This document shows, one piece after another, positions 56,862 to 64,000 of a stretch of DNA of 64,000 nucleotides (position 1 is the stretch's first letter; every line of letters begins with the position of its first letter). Below the pieces are notes generated by a model. It saw only the letters and a list, made by a program, of their open reading frames with translations, made no database searches and was not told the DNA's origin. Where the stretch lies: NCBI RefSeq assembly GCF_024298925.1, contig NZ_CP101283.1, positions 4,097,001-4,161,000 of the forward strand, given 5' to 3'. A program made the position numbers and the translations under genes. Origin of the DNA: Phenylobacterium sp. LH3H17 (GTDB lineage Bacteria > Pseudomonadota > Alphaproteobacteria > Caulobacterales > Caulobacteraceae).

Positions 56862-57953
56862 ATGACCGCATCGCTGACCGTCCTTGGCCTGGAGACCAGC
56901 TGCGATGAGACCGCCGCGGCGGTCGTGCGCCTGGACGCCGACGGCCACGTGACGGTGCTGTCCTCCATCGTCGGAACGCAGATCGCCGACCACGCGCCCT
57001 ATGGCGGCGTGGTGCCGGAGATCGCCGCCCGCGCCCATGTGGAGACCATCGACGCGATCACCGCCGAGGCGCTCAAGACCGCCGGCCTCAGCTACGGCGA
57101 GCTCTCGGGCGTCGCCGCCACCGCCGGGCCGGGCCTGGTCGGCGGGGTGATGGTGGGGCTGTCCTTCGGCAAGGCCGTGGCCCTGGCGCGAGGCCTGCCG
57201 CTGGTGGCGGTCAATCACCTGGAGGGCCATGCGGTCTCCGCGCGGTTGGCCGCCGACATTCCCTATCCCTTCCTGCTGCTGCTGGTCTCGGGCGGCCATT
57301 GCCAACTGCTGGAGGTCGCCGGGGTGGGCGCCTGCCGCCGGCTGGGCACCACCATCGACGACGCGGCGGGCGAGGCCTTCGACAAGATCGCCAAGACCCT
57401 TGGCCTGCCCTATCCCGGCGGCCCGGCGCTCGAAGAACTGGCGGTGGGCGGCGACGCCTCGGCCTTCACCCTGCCCCGCGCGTTGCTGGGCCGCGATGGC
57501 TTCGACTTCTCCTTCTCGGGCCTGAAGACCGCCGCCGCGCGTTTGGCGGAGACCGTGACCGACGAACCCGCCCGCAAGAACCTCGCCGCCGCGGTCCAGG
57601 CCGCCATCGCCCGCCAGCTGGCCGAGCGCACCGACCGCGCCATGGTCGCCTATGCTCGCCGACATGAGGGACGCTCGCTGCGGTTCGTGGTCGCCGGCGG
57701 GGTCGCGGCCAATGGCGCGGTGCGCGCCAAGCTCAAGGAGACCGCCGAGGCTCAGGGCTTCTCCTTCGACGCCCCGCCACTGGCCTATTGCACCGACAAC
57801 GCCGCCATGATCGCTCTGGCCGGCGCCGAGCGCTTGGCGCTCGGGATCAGCGACCCGCTGGACGCGCCGGCCAGGCCGCGCTGGCCGCTGGACGCCGCCG
57901 CGGCGCTGGCCAATCCCATCCACGTTCACGGCCGAAAGGGCGCCAAGGCATGA
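56862..57953 (+). CDS. tsaD: tRNA N6-threonylcarbamoyladenosine transferase subunit
   Basis: A 363-residue Kae1/TsaD protein that attaches threonylcarbamoyl to adenosine 37 of ANN-decoding tRNAs. Motifs: [16 protein letters not shown], the metal-binding [12 protein letters not shown] and the ATP-loop [14 protein letters not shown], then [17 protein letters not shown]. It is divergent from hemC, an arrangement common in alphaproteobacteria, and its stop overlaps the gpsA start by 4 nt. Confidence 0.97.
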   Translation: MTASLTVLGLETSCDETAAAVVRLDADGHVTVLSSIVGTQIADHAPYGGVVPEIAARAHVETIDAITAEALKTAGLSYGELSGVAATAGPGLVGGVMVGLSFGKAVALARGLPLVAVNHLEGHAVSARLAADIPYPFLLLLVSGGHCQLLEVAGVGACRRLGTTIDDAAGEAFDKIAKTLGLPYPGGPALEELAVGGDASAFTLPRALLGRDGFDFSFSGLKTAAARLAETVTDEPARKNLAAAVQAAIARQLAERTDRAMVAYARRHEGRSLRFVVAGGVAANGAVRAKLKETAEAQGFSFDAPPLAYCTDNAAMIALAGAERLALGISDPLDAPARPRWPLDAAAALANPIHVHGRKGAKA

Positions 57954-58939
57954 AAAGCGCGGGCGTCATCGGCGGCGGAGCCTGGGGCACGGCCCTGGCC
58001 CTGGTCTGCGTGCGGGCCGGTCTCTCGGTCACGCTCTGGGCGCGCGAGCCCGAGGTGGTGGCCGGGATCAACGGCATCCACGAGAACCCCATCTTCCTGC
58101 CCGGCGTGGCGCTCGATCCGGCGGTGCGCGCCACCGCAAACCTGGCCGACCTGGCCCAGGCCGACCTGATCCTCAACGTCACCCCCGCGCAGCACTTGCG
58201 CGGCAGCCTCGCGGCCTTCGCGCCCCACGCCCGGGACGGGATACCCATGCTGCTCTGCGCCAAGGGCGTCGAGCAGGCCTCCCTGAAACTGATGACCGAG
58301 GTGCTGGCCGAGACCCTGCCGGGCGCCGCGCCCGCCGTGCTGTCGGGGCCGAGCTTCGCGGGCGAGGTGGCCCGCGGCCTGCCCACCGCCGTCACCCTGG
58401 CCTGTCCAGACGAGACGCTGGGCCGCGCCCTCGCCGAGGCCATCGCCACGCCCACCTTTCGCCCCTACCTGGCCACCGACATGGTGGGCGCGGAGATCGG
58501 CGGCTCGCTGAAGAACGTCCTGGCCATCGCCTGCGGCATCGTCGAGGGCCGGGGCCTGGGCCGCAGCGCCCACGCGGCCCTGATCACCCGCGGCTTCGCC
58601 GAGATGACCCGCATGGCCGTGGCCCTGGGCGGACGGGCCGAGACCGTGGCCGGCCTCTGCGGCCTGGGCGACCTGGTGCTCACCTGCTCCAGCCCCCAAT
58701 CGCGCAACATGAGCGTCGGTCTGGCGCTTGGCGCCGGCCAGACCCTGGACCAGGCCCTGGCCGGCAAGGTCTCGGTGGCCGAGGGCGTCGCCTCGGCGCC
58801 CGCCGTCCGCGCCCTGGCCGCCAAGCTCGGCGTCGAGACCCCGATCTGCGAGGCGGTCGCCGCCATCCTGGCCGGCGAGGCCGATGTCGACGACGCCATC
58901 GCGGGCCTGCTCTCGCGCCCCCTCAAGACAGAACGATAG
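57950..58939 (+). CDS. gpsA: glycerol-3-phosphate dehydrogenase (NAD(P)+)
   Basis: Makes sn-glycerol-3-phosphate from dihydroxyacetone phosphate for phospholipid synthesis. The 329-residue enzyme has the N-terminal loop [16 protein letters not shown], the catalytic lysine in [17 protein letters not shown] and [19 protein letters not shown]. It is translationally coupled to tsaD (ATGA overlap). A YciI-family gene follows. Confidence 0.97.
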   Translation: MKSAGVIGGGAWGTALALVCVRAGLSVTLWAREPEVVAGINGIHENPIFLPGVALDPAVRATANLADLAQADLILNVTPAQHLRGSLAAFAPHARDGIPMLLCAKGVEQASLKLMTEVLAETLPGAAPAVLSGPSFAGEVARGLPTAVTLACPDETLGRALAEAIATPTFRPYLATDMVGAEIGGSLKNVLAIACGIVEGRGLGRSAHAALITRGFAEMTRMAVALGGRAETVAGLCGLGDLVLTCSSPQSRNMSVGLALGAGQTLDQALAGKVSVAEGVASAPAVRALAAKLGVETPICEAVAAILAGEADVDDAIAGLLSRPLKTER

Positions 58940-58947
58940 GAACCGCC

Positions 58948-59235
58948 ATGCCGCTCTTCGCCCTGTTCTGCGTCGACAAGCCGAACTCCCTGCCCCTGCG
59001 CATGGCGACCCGCGAGGCCCATCTGGCCTATGTGGGCGGCTTCCGCGACCAGCTCCGCCTCGGCGGCCCGATGCTGGACGACAAGGGCGACATGGCCGGC
59101 TCGATCATCTTCATCGAGGCCGACGATCTCGCCGCCGCCCAGGCCTTCAGCACCGGCGACCCCTACCGGCAGGCGGGCCTGTTCGACCATGTGCACGTCA
59201 CCGCCTTCAAGCCCACCCTGGGAACCCTGGGGTGA
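58948..59235 (+). CDS. YciI family protein
   Basis: A 95-residue ferredoxin-like-fold protein with the YciI pattern: LFALFCVDKPNSLPLRMATR, HLAYVGGFRDQLRLGGPML and EADDLAAAQAFSTGDPYRQA. A conserved His and Asp in YciI suggest a hydrolytic or isomerase role, but activity is not established. The ATG has TAGGAACC upstream; it follows gpsA by 8 nt and overlaps the Rieske gene. Confidence 0.92.
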   Translation: MPLFALFCVDKPNSLPLRMATREAHLAYVGGFRDQLRLGGPMLDDKGDMAGSIIFIEADDLAAAQAFSTGDPYRQAGLFDHVHVTAFKPTLGTLG

Positions 59236-59600
59236 CCCGCGACGGCCCGGACAATCTCGCCCGGCCCGCGGCCGGCCAGGACCTCTGCGCCCTGACCGAC
59301 CTGTCCGATCCTGGATCGAAGGGCTTTCGCTTCCGCCATGAGCGGCTGATGTTCGCCGGCTTCGTGGTGCGGGTCGGCGACCAGGTGCGGGGCTATGTGG
59401 ACTCCTGCCCCCACGCCGGCTGGCCGCTGGCCGCCTGGGACGACCGCTACCTGACCCGCGAGGGCGACCTGATCCTCTGTGGCGGCCACGCCGCCCTGTT
59501 CCGGCCCCTGGACGGAGTCTGCGTCGCCGGGCCCTGCGCCGACGAGCGTCTCAGTCCCTGGCCCGTGGCGGTCATCGGGGCTCGCATCGTCACCGCCTGA
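59232..59600 (+). CDS. small Rieske [2Fe-2S] protein
   Basis: A 122-residue soluble Rieske protein. Cluster ligands: SCPHAGWPLAAW (C-x-H) and LCGGHAALFRPLDG (C-x2-H), the standard pair. No membrane anchor, so it probably acts as a ferredoxin for an oxygenase or other enzyme. The GTG start overlaps the YciI stop (GTGA). This gpsA-yciI-Rieske chain suggests one transcript from tsaD onward. Confidence 0.9.
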   Translation: MTRDGPDNLARPAAGQDLCALTDLSDPGSKGFRFRHERLMFAGFVVRVGDQVRGYVDSCPHAGWPLAAWDDRYLTREGDLILCGGHAALFRPLDGVCVAGPCADERLSPWPVAVIGARIVTA

Positions 59601-59657
59601 GAAGCTTCCTTAACGCCTACCAGCTAAACCGTGGCGCGACTTCAAGGAGAGGCTCTC

Positions 59658-60374
59658 ATGGCCGACGCCCTTCGCGCGCTCGCGACGTTCAACGGACGGT
59701 TCGCGCCGCAATTCGCCAGGACCATGCTGGCCACCCCGCGCGCCGACGAGGAGGCCGCGGCCTTCGCCGCCCACTGCGACACCAAGGGCTTCGAGTTCAC
59801 CGAGGCCTGGGCCGACAACAATTTCCGCTTCGTCTCGCCCCTGCTGCGCGAGTTCGCCAAGGACAAGGGCCAGATCCGCTATCTCGAGATCGGCGCCTAT
59901 GAGGGCAAGAACCTGGCCTTCATGGACTGGCTGTTGCCCGCCCGGCTGGACGTCACGGTCATCGACCCCTGGTTCGACGAAGAGCTCAATCCGGAAGAGA
60001 AGTACCTGGCCGTCGAGCCGCGCTTCCAGCGCAACGTGGCCAAGCTGAAGTTCGACAAGCTCACCGCCCGAAAGGGCTTCTCCACCTACGAACTGCCCAA
60101 GATGCTTGAGGCCGGCGAGAAGCTGGACCTCATCTATATCGACGGCTCCCATACCGCGTGGGCGGTGGGCGTCGACCTGGCCTATTGCGCGGCCCTGCTC
60201 GATATCGGCGGCATGATGGTGCTGGACGACTACTGGCACGACGAGAGCGAGATCGGCGGCCCCGGCGTGAAGCAGGCCGTGGACCATTTCCACGCCGTCT
60301 TCCGCCAGTATTTCGAGATCACCGCCGTCTACCGGCAGGTGGCCCTGACCAAGATCCGCGACATCCCGCGGTAG
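59658..60374 (+). CDS. class I SAM-dependent methyltransferase-like protein
   Basis: A 238-residue protein with a Rossmann-like methyltransferase core: IRYLEIGAYEGKNLAFMDW (SAM-binding loop), DVTVIDPWFDEE (acidic ribose contact), LDLIYIDGSHTAWAV and GMMVLDDYWHDE. The pattern fits the Methyltransf_24 group, which acts on small molecules. The ATG 59658 has AAGGAGAGG upstream. Substrate unknown. Confidence 0.85.
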   Translation: MADALRALATFNGRFAPQFARTMLATPRADEEAAAFAAHCDTKGFEFTEAWADNNFRFVSPLLREFAKDKGQIRYLEIGAYEGKNLAFMDWLLPARLDVTVIDPWFDEELNPEEKYLAVEPRFQRNVAKLKFDKLTARKGFSTYELPKMLEAGEKLDLIYIDGSHTAWAVGVDLAYCAALLDIGGMMVLDDYWHDESEIGGPGVKQAVDHFHAVFRQYFEITAVYRQVALTKIRDIPR

Positions 60375-60403
60375 GGCCATCGCTTACGCCGTGTAGGGCC
60401 AGG

Positions 60404-60551
60404 CCCCCTCCGTCACGTCGCCGGAGAGGGCGACGCGACACCTCCCCCAAACCGCGCTTCGCGCTGGGGGAGGATCTAGGTCAGCGCAAAACGACAGATG
60501 CTACCCCTCTGGGGGAGCTGTCGGCGAAGCCGACTGAGGGGGACTTTGACT
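60404..60551 (-). repeat. intergenic two-module palindromic repeat, copy 3 (modules swapped)
   Basis: Inverted relative to copies 1 and 2. The reverse complement of module A (60404-60473, with the hairpin around ACCGCGCTTCGCGCTGGGGG) is followed on the plus strand by the reverse complement of module B (60497-60551). In copies 1 and 2 the order A-B is read on one strand; here the same strand reads B-A, so the modules have been rearranged independently. It lies between two convergent genes. Confidence 0.85.
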
Positions 60552-60559
60552 CCGACCTC

Positions 60560-61315
60560 CTATCCCCGCGCCGGGAACGGCTCGGCGACGAACTCCGCCA
60601 CGTCGGCGATCAGGCCCTGGGCCGCCATCGCCACCAACTCGCCGCCCTTTTCCGGGGTGGCCTGGCCAGGGTCGGAGCCCATGCGGCCGTCGGGATAGCG
60701 GGCGCGGAAGTCCTTGGCCTCGCGGATCGGACCGGTGGGCGCGATCTGCGGCGCGTAGTTCGCGGTCTTGATGTGGTCGGGATAGGCCCACTGGGTGACG
60801 GCGATCTCCGAGGGGGTGGCGTGGCTGCCGTGACCGGTGGGGAACTGGCGGTTGGCGAGCGCCAGGACGCCGCGCAATTCCCACCAGTTCTTCAGCTTGC
60901 AGGAGAAGCCGCGCTCGACCCGGGCGAAGCTCGCCTCGGCGTAGAGCTCCGAGAAGGCCGCCTCGATGGTGGCGACGTTGCCGCCGTGGCCGTTCAGGAA
61001 ATAGATCTTCTCGAAGCCGTGGGCGTGCAGCGAGCGCACCCAGTCGCCGATGGCGGCGATGAACGTCGAGGGCCGCAGCGATATGGTCCCCGGAAAGCCC
61101 AGATGGTGCTGGGCCATGCCGATGCTGAAGGTCGGCCCGATCAGCAGGTCGGAGGTCTTCTGGGCCTCGTGGGCGATGATCTCCGGGCACAGCCAGTCGG
61201 TGCCCAGGAGCCCCGTCGGCCCGTGCTGCTCGTTGGAGCCGATCGGGATCACCACGCTCTTGGAGTGTTCGAGATAGGTCTCGATCTCTTGCCAGGTGGA
61301 GAGGTGGAGCAGCAT
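60560..61315 (-). CDS. creatininase family protein
   Basis: A 251-residue amidohydrolase-like enzyme of the creatininase family. Metal-binding motifs: VVIPIGSNEQHGPTGLLGTD (Glu/His set), IYFLNGHGGNVATIEAAF and a later VERGFSCKLKNWWEL. The family hydrolyses creatinine and related amides, and includes MftE and FAPy deformylase; substrate here unknown. ATG 61315 has an AGGATTTCC context. Confidence 0.9.
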   Translation of the reverse strand: MLLHLSTWQEIETYLEHSKSVVIPIGSNEQHGPTGLLGTDWLCPEIIAHEAQKTSDLLIGPTFSIGMAQHHLGFPGTISLRPSTFIAAIGDWVRSLHAHGFEKIYFLNGHGGNVATIEAAFSELYAEASFARVERGFSCKLKNWWELRGVLALANRQFPTGHGSHATPSEIAVTQWAYPDHIKTANYAPQIAPTGPIREAKDFRARYPDGRMGSDPGQATPEKGGELVAMAAQGLIADVAEFVAEPFPARG

Positions 61316-61373
61316 CGGAAATCCTGGGTTCGCGTCGAAGGATCGGTCTTAGCAGCTTGCGCGCCGGAGCGCC

Positions 61374-62954
61374 TTAGTCGGCGAACCGCTTGAAGAAGCT
61401 GGTGTCCTTCCAGGCCGGCCGCTTGGGGGCGTTGGCCGCCTGCAGGACGACGGCGGCCATGTAGGCGTTGAACTTCACCGCCTCGGCCCGCTCCACAGGC
61501 TGGCTGAGGTCGTCGGCCAGGCCGTGATAGCGGCTGGACCGCCAGGCCTTTTCGATCTCCGCCTGCGGCGTCCCCGGCTTGAACCCGAACTTGAAGGCGA
61601 GCGCCGGCACGCCGACGCGTATGAAGCTGTACTGGTCGGAGCGGATGAACGAGTTGCGGTCCGGATAGGGGTCGGCCACCACCTCGAGCCCCTGGTCCCT
61701 GGCCGCCGCGCGGGCGGCGTCGCCCAGGGTGCTATCGTCCGCCCCCAGGACGATCACCGAGGTCAAGGGCCAGAGCGGCAGGGCCATGTCCATGTTGAGG
61801 CTCGCGACCACTGAACCCCTCGGCACGCTGGGGCGTTCGGCGAAGTATTTCGAGCCCAGCAGGCCCTTCTCCTCGGCGGTCACCAGGACGAACAGCACCG
61901 AGCGCTTCGGCTTGATCTCGGCGGCCGCCATCTGCCGGGCGACCTCCAGCACGCTGGCCACGCCCGAGGCGTTGTCCATGGCGCCGGGATAGTAGGGCGC
62001 GCCCTTGCCGGTCTCGTTCAGCCCCAGATGGTCAAGATGGGCGGTGATCACCACATGCTCGGCGGCGAGCGTGGGGTCGGAGCCCGGCAGCTTGGCGACG
62101 ACGTTCTGCGAGGTGACCGCCGAGACGGTGGCCGCGACATCGGCCTTGAGGCCGACCTTCAGGTCGAAGCCGTCCATCGGCTTGGCCGCGTCGGCCAGGG
62201 CCAGGACCTCGGCGAAGCTGTGGCCGGAGCGGGCGAACAGCTTCTCGGCGGTGGCCGGGTTGAACGAGGCCGAGAACTTCGGCGCCGCCGCGTCCTGCAG
62301 GGACGGGTCGGCCGGGTACATGCCTGGCTGCACCGAGTTCTCGATATTGCGCGTCCAGGGCGCCTCGGCGGTCTTGGGGCTGGTGAGCGAGATCAGGCCC
62401 ACGGCGCCGGCGGCCTCGGCCGCGCGCCAGGTCTGGGCGCCGCGGGAGTGAGACTTGAGCGCCGCGGAGATGTCGCCCGGCCCGCCATTGATATAGACGG
62501 CGATCTTGCCCTTCAGATCCTGCTTGGCGAAGTCGTCGACGCCGATCTCGGGCAGGTGCAGGCCGTAGCCGATGAACACCAGGGGCGCTTCCACCTTGGG
62601 CCTTTGCGGGACGCGTGAGCCCAGGATGATGTCAGGGCCGACCTGCAGCGGCGCGATCTGCGACCCGGCCGTCAGAACGACGCTCGACCGGGCGGCGTCG
62701 ATCTTCTGCACCGCGAAGGTGACCGGCTGCAGGTAGAGGTCGGTTCCCGCCGGCTGCAGCCCATAGGCCTTGAACTGGCCGGCGGCGTAGGCGGCCGCCC
62801 TCGCATGACCCTGACTGCCGGTCAGCCGGCCTTCGAATTCCGGTCCGGCCAGGGTCTCCACGTGGCCCCACCACCGCGCCTCGTCGGTGGGCGGCGCGGC
62901 GGCCAGGGCGGGGGTCGCGGCCAGGGCGGCGCAAAGGACAAGGACGAGACGCAT
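61374..62954 (-). CDS. exported M28 family zinc metallopeptidase
   Basis: A 526-residue aminopeptidase-like protein with a Sec leader (MRLVLVLCAALAATPALAAA). A PA domain insert (KVEAPLVFIGYGLH to GPGDISAALK) is followed by the M28 zinc site: ITAHLDHLG, AMDNASGVASVLEV, FVLVTAEEKGLLGSKYF and DQYSFIRVGVPAL. It is likely periplasmic and degrades peptides. ATG 62954 is three codons inside an earlier ATG. Confidence 0.93.
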   Translation of the reverse strand: MRLVLVLCAALAATPALAAAPPTDEARWWGHVETLAGPEFEGRLTGSQGHARAAAYAAGQFKAYGLQPAGTDLYLQPVTFAVQKIDAARSSVVLTAGSQIAPLQVGPDIILGSRVPQRPKVEAPLVFIGYGLHLPEIGVDDFAKQDLKGKIAVYINGGPGDISAALKSHSRGAQTWRAAEAAGAVGLISLTSPKTAEAPWTRNIENSVQPGMYPADPSLQDAAAPKFSASFNPATAEKLFARSGHSFAEVLALADAAKPMDGFDLKVGLKADVAATVSAVTSQNVVAKLPGSDPTLAAEHVVITAHLDHLGLNETGKGAPYYPGAMDNASGVASVLEVARQMAAAEIKPKRSVLFVLVTAEEKGLLGSKYFAERPSVPRGSVVASLNMDMALPLWPLTSVIVLGADDSTLGDAARAAARDQGLEVVADPYPDRNSFIRSDQYSFIRVGVPALAFKFGFKPGTPQAEIEKAWRSSRYHGLADDLSQPVERAEAVKFNAYMAAVVLQAANAPKRPAWKDTSFFKRFAD

Positions 62955-63152
62955 GCGGAGCACTTTCCAACCGGAAGCGAACCCTCACACTGCGCCGATC
63001 CGCGAGCGCCGCACAAGTTACGGTGGCGTCGCGCTCGTGTCGCACGCCAAGCCTGACCGAGGGAAACCGGAGAGGTTTTCACCCCTGGCCTGTTGCGCCC
63101 GGGCTCCCTCTCCGCATAACTCCCCGCAAGTCTGTGAGAAGGAGTGCGCGCA

Positions 63153-64000
63153 GTGAGCGAAGGCGAGGTTTTTCCGGTTCCGAGCGCCTGGGCCAAGCGC
63201 GCGCATATGGACGCCGCCGGGTATGAGGCCGCCGTCGCGCAGGTGGAAACCGATCCGGAGGCCTATTGGCGCAAGGTCGCCAGCCGCCTCGACTGGATCA
63301 CGCCGCCCACCCAGATCAAGGACACGTCCTTCCACAAGCACCCCTTCCACATCCGCTGGTACGCCGACGGTGTGTTGAACGCCTCGGTGAACTGCCTGGA
63401 CCGCCACCTGGCGACCCGCGGCGACCAGACCGCGATCATCTGGGAGAGCGACGAGGGCCATCCCTGGACCAGCCTGACCTACAAGGAGCTGCACGCCGAA
63501 GTCTGCCGCATGGCCAACGTGCTCAAGGCCAAGGGCGTCAAGAAGGGCGACCGCGTCACCATCTACCTGCCGATGATCCCCCAGGTGGCGGTGTCCATGC
63601 TGGCCTGCGCCCGCATCGGGGCGGTGCATTCGGTGATCTTCGGCGGCTTCTCGGCCGACAGCATCGCCGGCCGCATACAGGACTGCGACTCCAGGATCGT
63701 CATCACCGCCGACGAGGGCATGCGCGGCGGCAAGGTGGTCCCGCTGAAGCAGAACGTCGACGAGGCCCTGACCCAGTGCCCAGGCGTCACCGACGTGATC
63801 GTCGTGCGCCGCACCCGCGCCGACGTGCCGATGGTCGAGGGCCGCGACGCCTTCTTCTCCGACCTCAAGCAGACCGTCTCCGACGTCTGCGAGCCCGAGC
63901 CGATGAACGCCGAGGATCCGCTGTTCATCCTCTATACCTCCGGCTCGACGGGTAAGCCGAAGGGCGTGCTGCACACCACCGGCGGCTATCTGGCCTGGGC
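63153..64000 (+). CDS. acsA: acetyl-CoA synthetase (3' end outside window)
   Basis: Converts acetate, ATP and CoA to acetyl-CoA. The visible 282 residues of a ~650-residue enzyme include the N-terminal signature HPFHIRWYADGVLNASVNCL, VTIYLPMIPQVAVSMLACARIGAVHSVIFGGFS and the P-loop ILYTSGSTGKPKGV. The regulatory lysine domain, target of sirtuin deacetylation, lies beyond the window. The start is GTG 63153 with AAGGAG eight bases upstream. Read-through at 64000 is in frame. Confidence 0.96.
   Translation, partial: MSEGEVFPVPSAWAKRAHMDAAGYEAAVAQVETDPEAYWRKVASRLDWITPPTQIKDTSFHKHPFHIRWYADGVLNASVNCLDRHLATRGDQTAIIWESDEGHPWTSLTYKELHAEVCRMANVLKAKGVKKGDRVTIYLPMIPQVAVSMLACARIGAVHSVIFGGFSADSIAGRIQDCDSRIVITADEGMRGGKVVPLKQNVDEALTQCPGVTDVIVVRRTRADVPMVEGRDAFFSDLKQTVSDVCEPEPMNAEDPLFILYTSGSTGKPKGVLHTTGGYLAW

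Overview
This 64 kb window is a GC-rich chromosomal segment from an alphaproteobacterium, most probably a member of the Caulobacteraceae (Phenylobacterium/Caulobacter-like). I infer this from gene content and order rather than from a database search. The pointers are a chvI-chvG-hprK-EIIA(Man)-HPr operon, the divergent hemC-hemD-Mic60-hemY / tsaD-gpsA arrangement, a flmA/flmB-like flagellin-sugar pair, PEPxxWA-CTERM and DUF6481 proteins, and strong GC bias at third codon positions. Nearly all of it is coding. No prophage, insertion sequence, CRISPR array or rRNA operon is visible. No gap without a gene exceeds about 300 bases.

Layout. 1-13 kb: leucine genes (leuD partial, leuB) around an ATP-grasp gene, a sulfatase, two MarR-type regulators (one fused to a GNAT acetyltransferase with a clear palindromic operator), a 2-hydroxyacid dehydrogenase, an EF-hand protein, asd, rarD and two hydrolases. 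13-18 kb: pdxY, ahcY, a CYTH-CHAD protein and bioB. A near-perfect AT-rich palindrome precedes ahcY, and a close relative of it precedes the ATP-grasp gene. 18-27 kb: an ABC-2 exporter, an EamA permease, the ChvGI two-component system with the regulatory PTS branch, and a large unknown protein. 27-38 kb: flagellin/surface-sugar genes (PseB/PseC type), a HAD-PCD-SDR operon, a lipoprotein with a 15-nt tandem repeat, tRNA-Arg and several small enzymes.

38-50 kb: polA, a BigR/TauE/Blh sulfide-persulfide detoxification locus, tRNA-Ala, amtB, and a chemotaxis block (MCP, CheW and the stump of a second MCP) beside a sirtuin. 50-64 kb: an EpsD-type lipoprotein facing a PEP-CTERM protein, tRNA-Thr, the heme operon with the bacterial Mic60 homologue, tsaD-gpsA and a small Rieske protein, a methyltransferase, a creatininase-family protein, an M28 peptidase and the start of an acetyl-CoA synthetase gene.

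The most noteworthy points are: (i) the shared SahR-like palindrome linking ahcY to an uncharacterised ATP-grasp enzyme; (ii) a lipoprotein with about 14 tandem charged pentapeptides; (iii) a decayed MCP whose last codons double as the ribosome-binding site of cheW; (iv) a two-module intergenic palindromic repeat present in three copies, one with the modules in swapped order; and (v) five convergent gene pairs whose stop codons interlock in the tetranucleotide CTAG. Several gene starts use GTG or TTG and 4-nt overlaps (ATGA/GTGA) are common, so translational coupling appears widespread. I found no strong candidate for a wholly new multi-gene system; the best leads are the uncharacterised genes listed in the findings.
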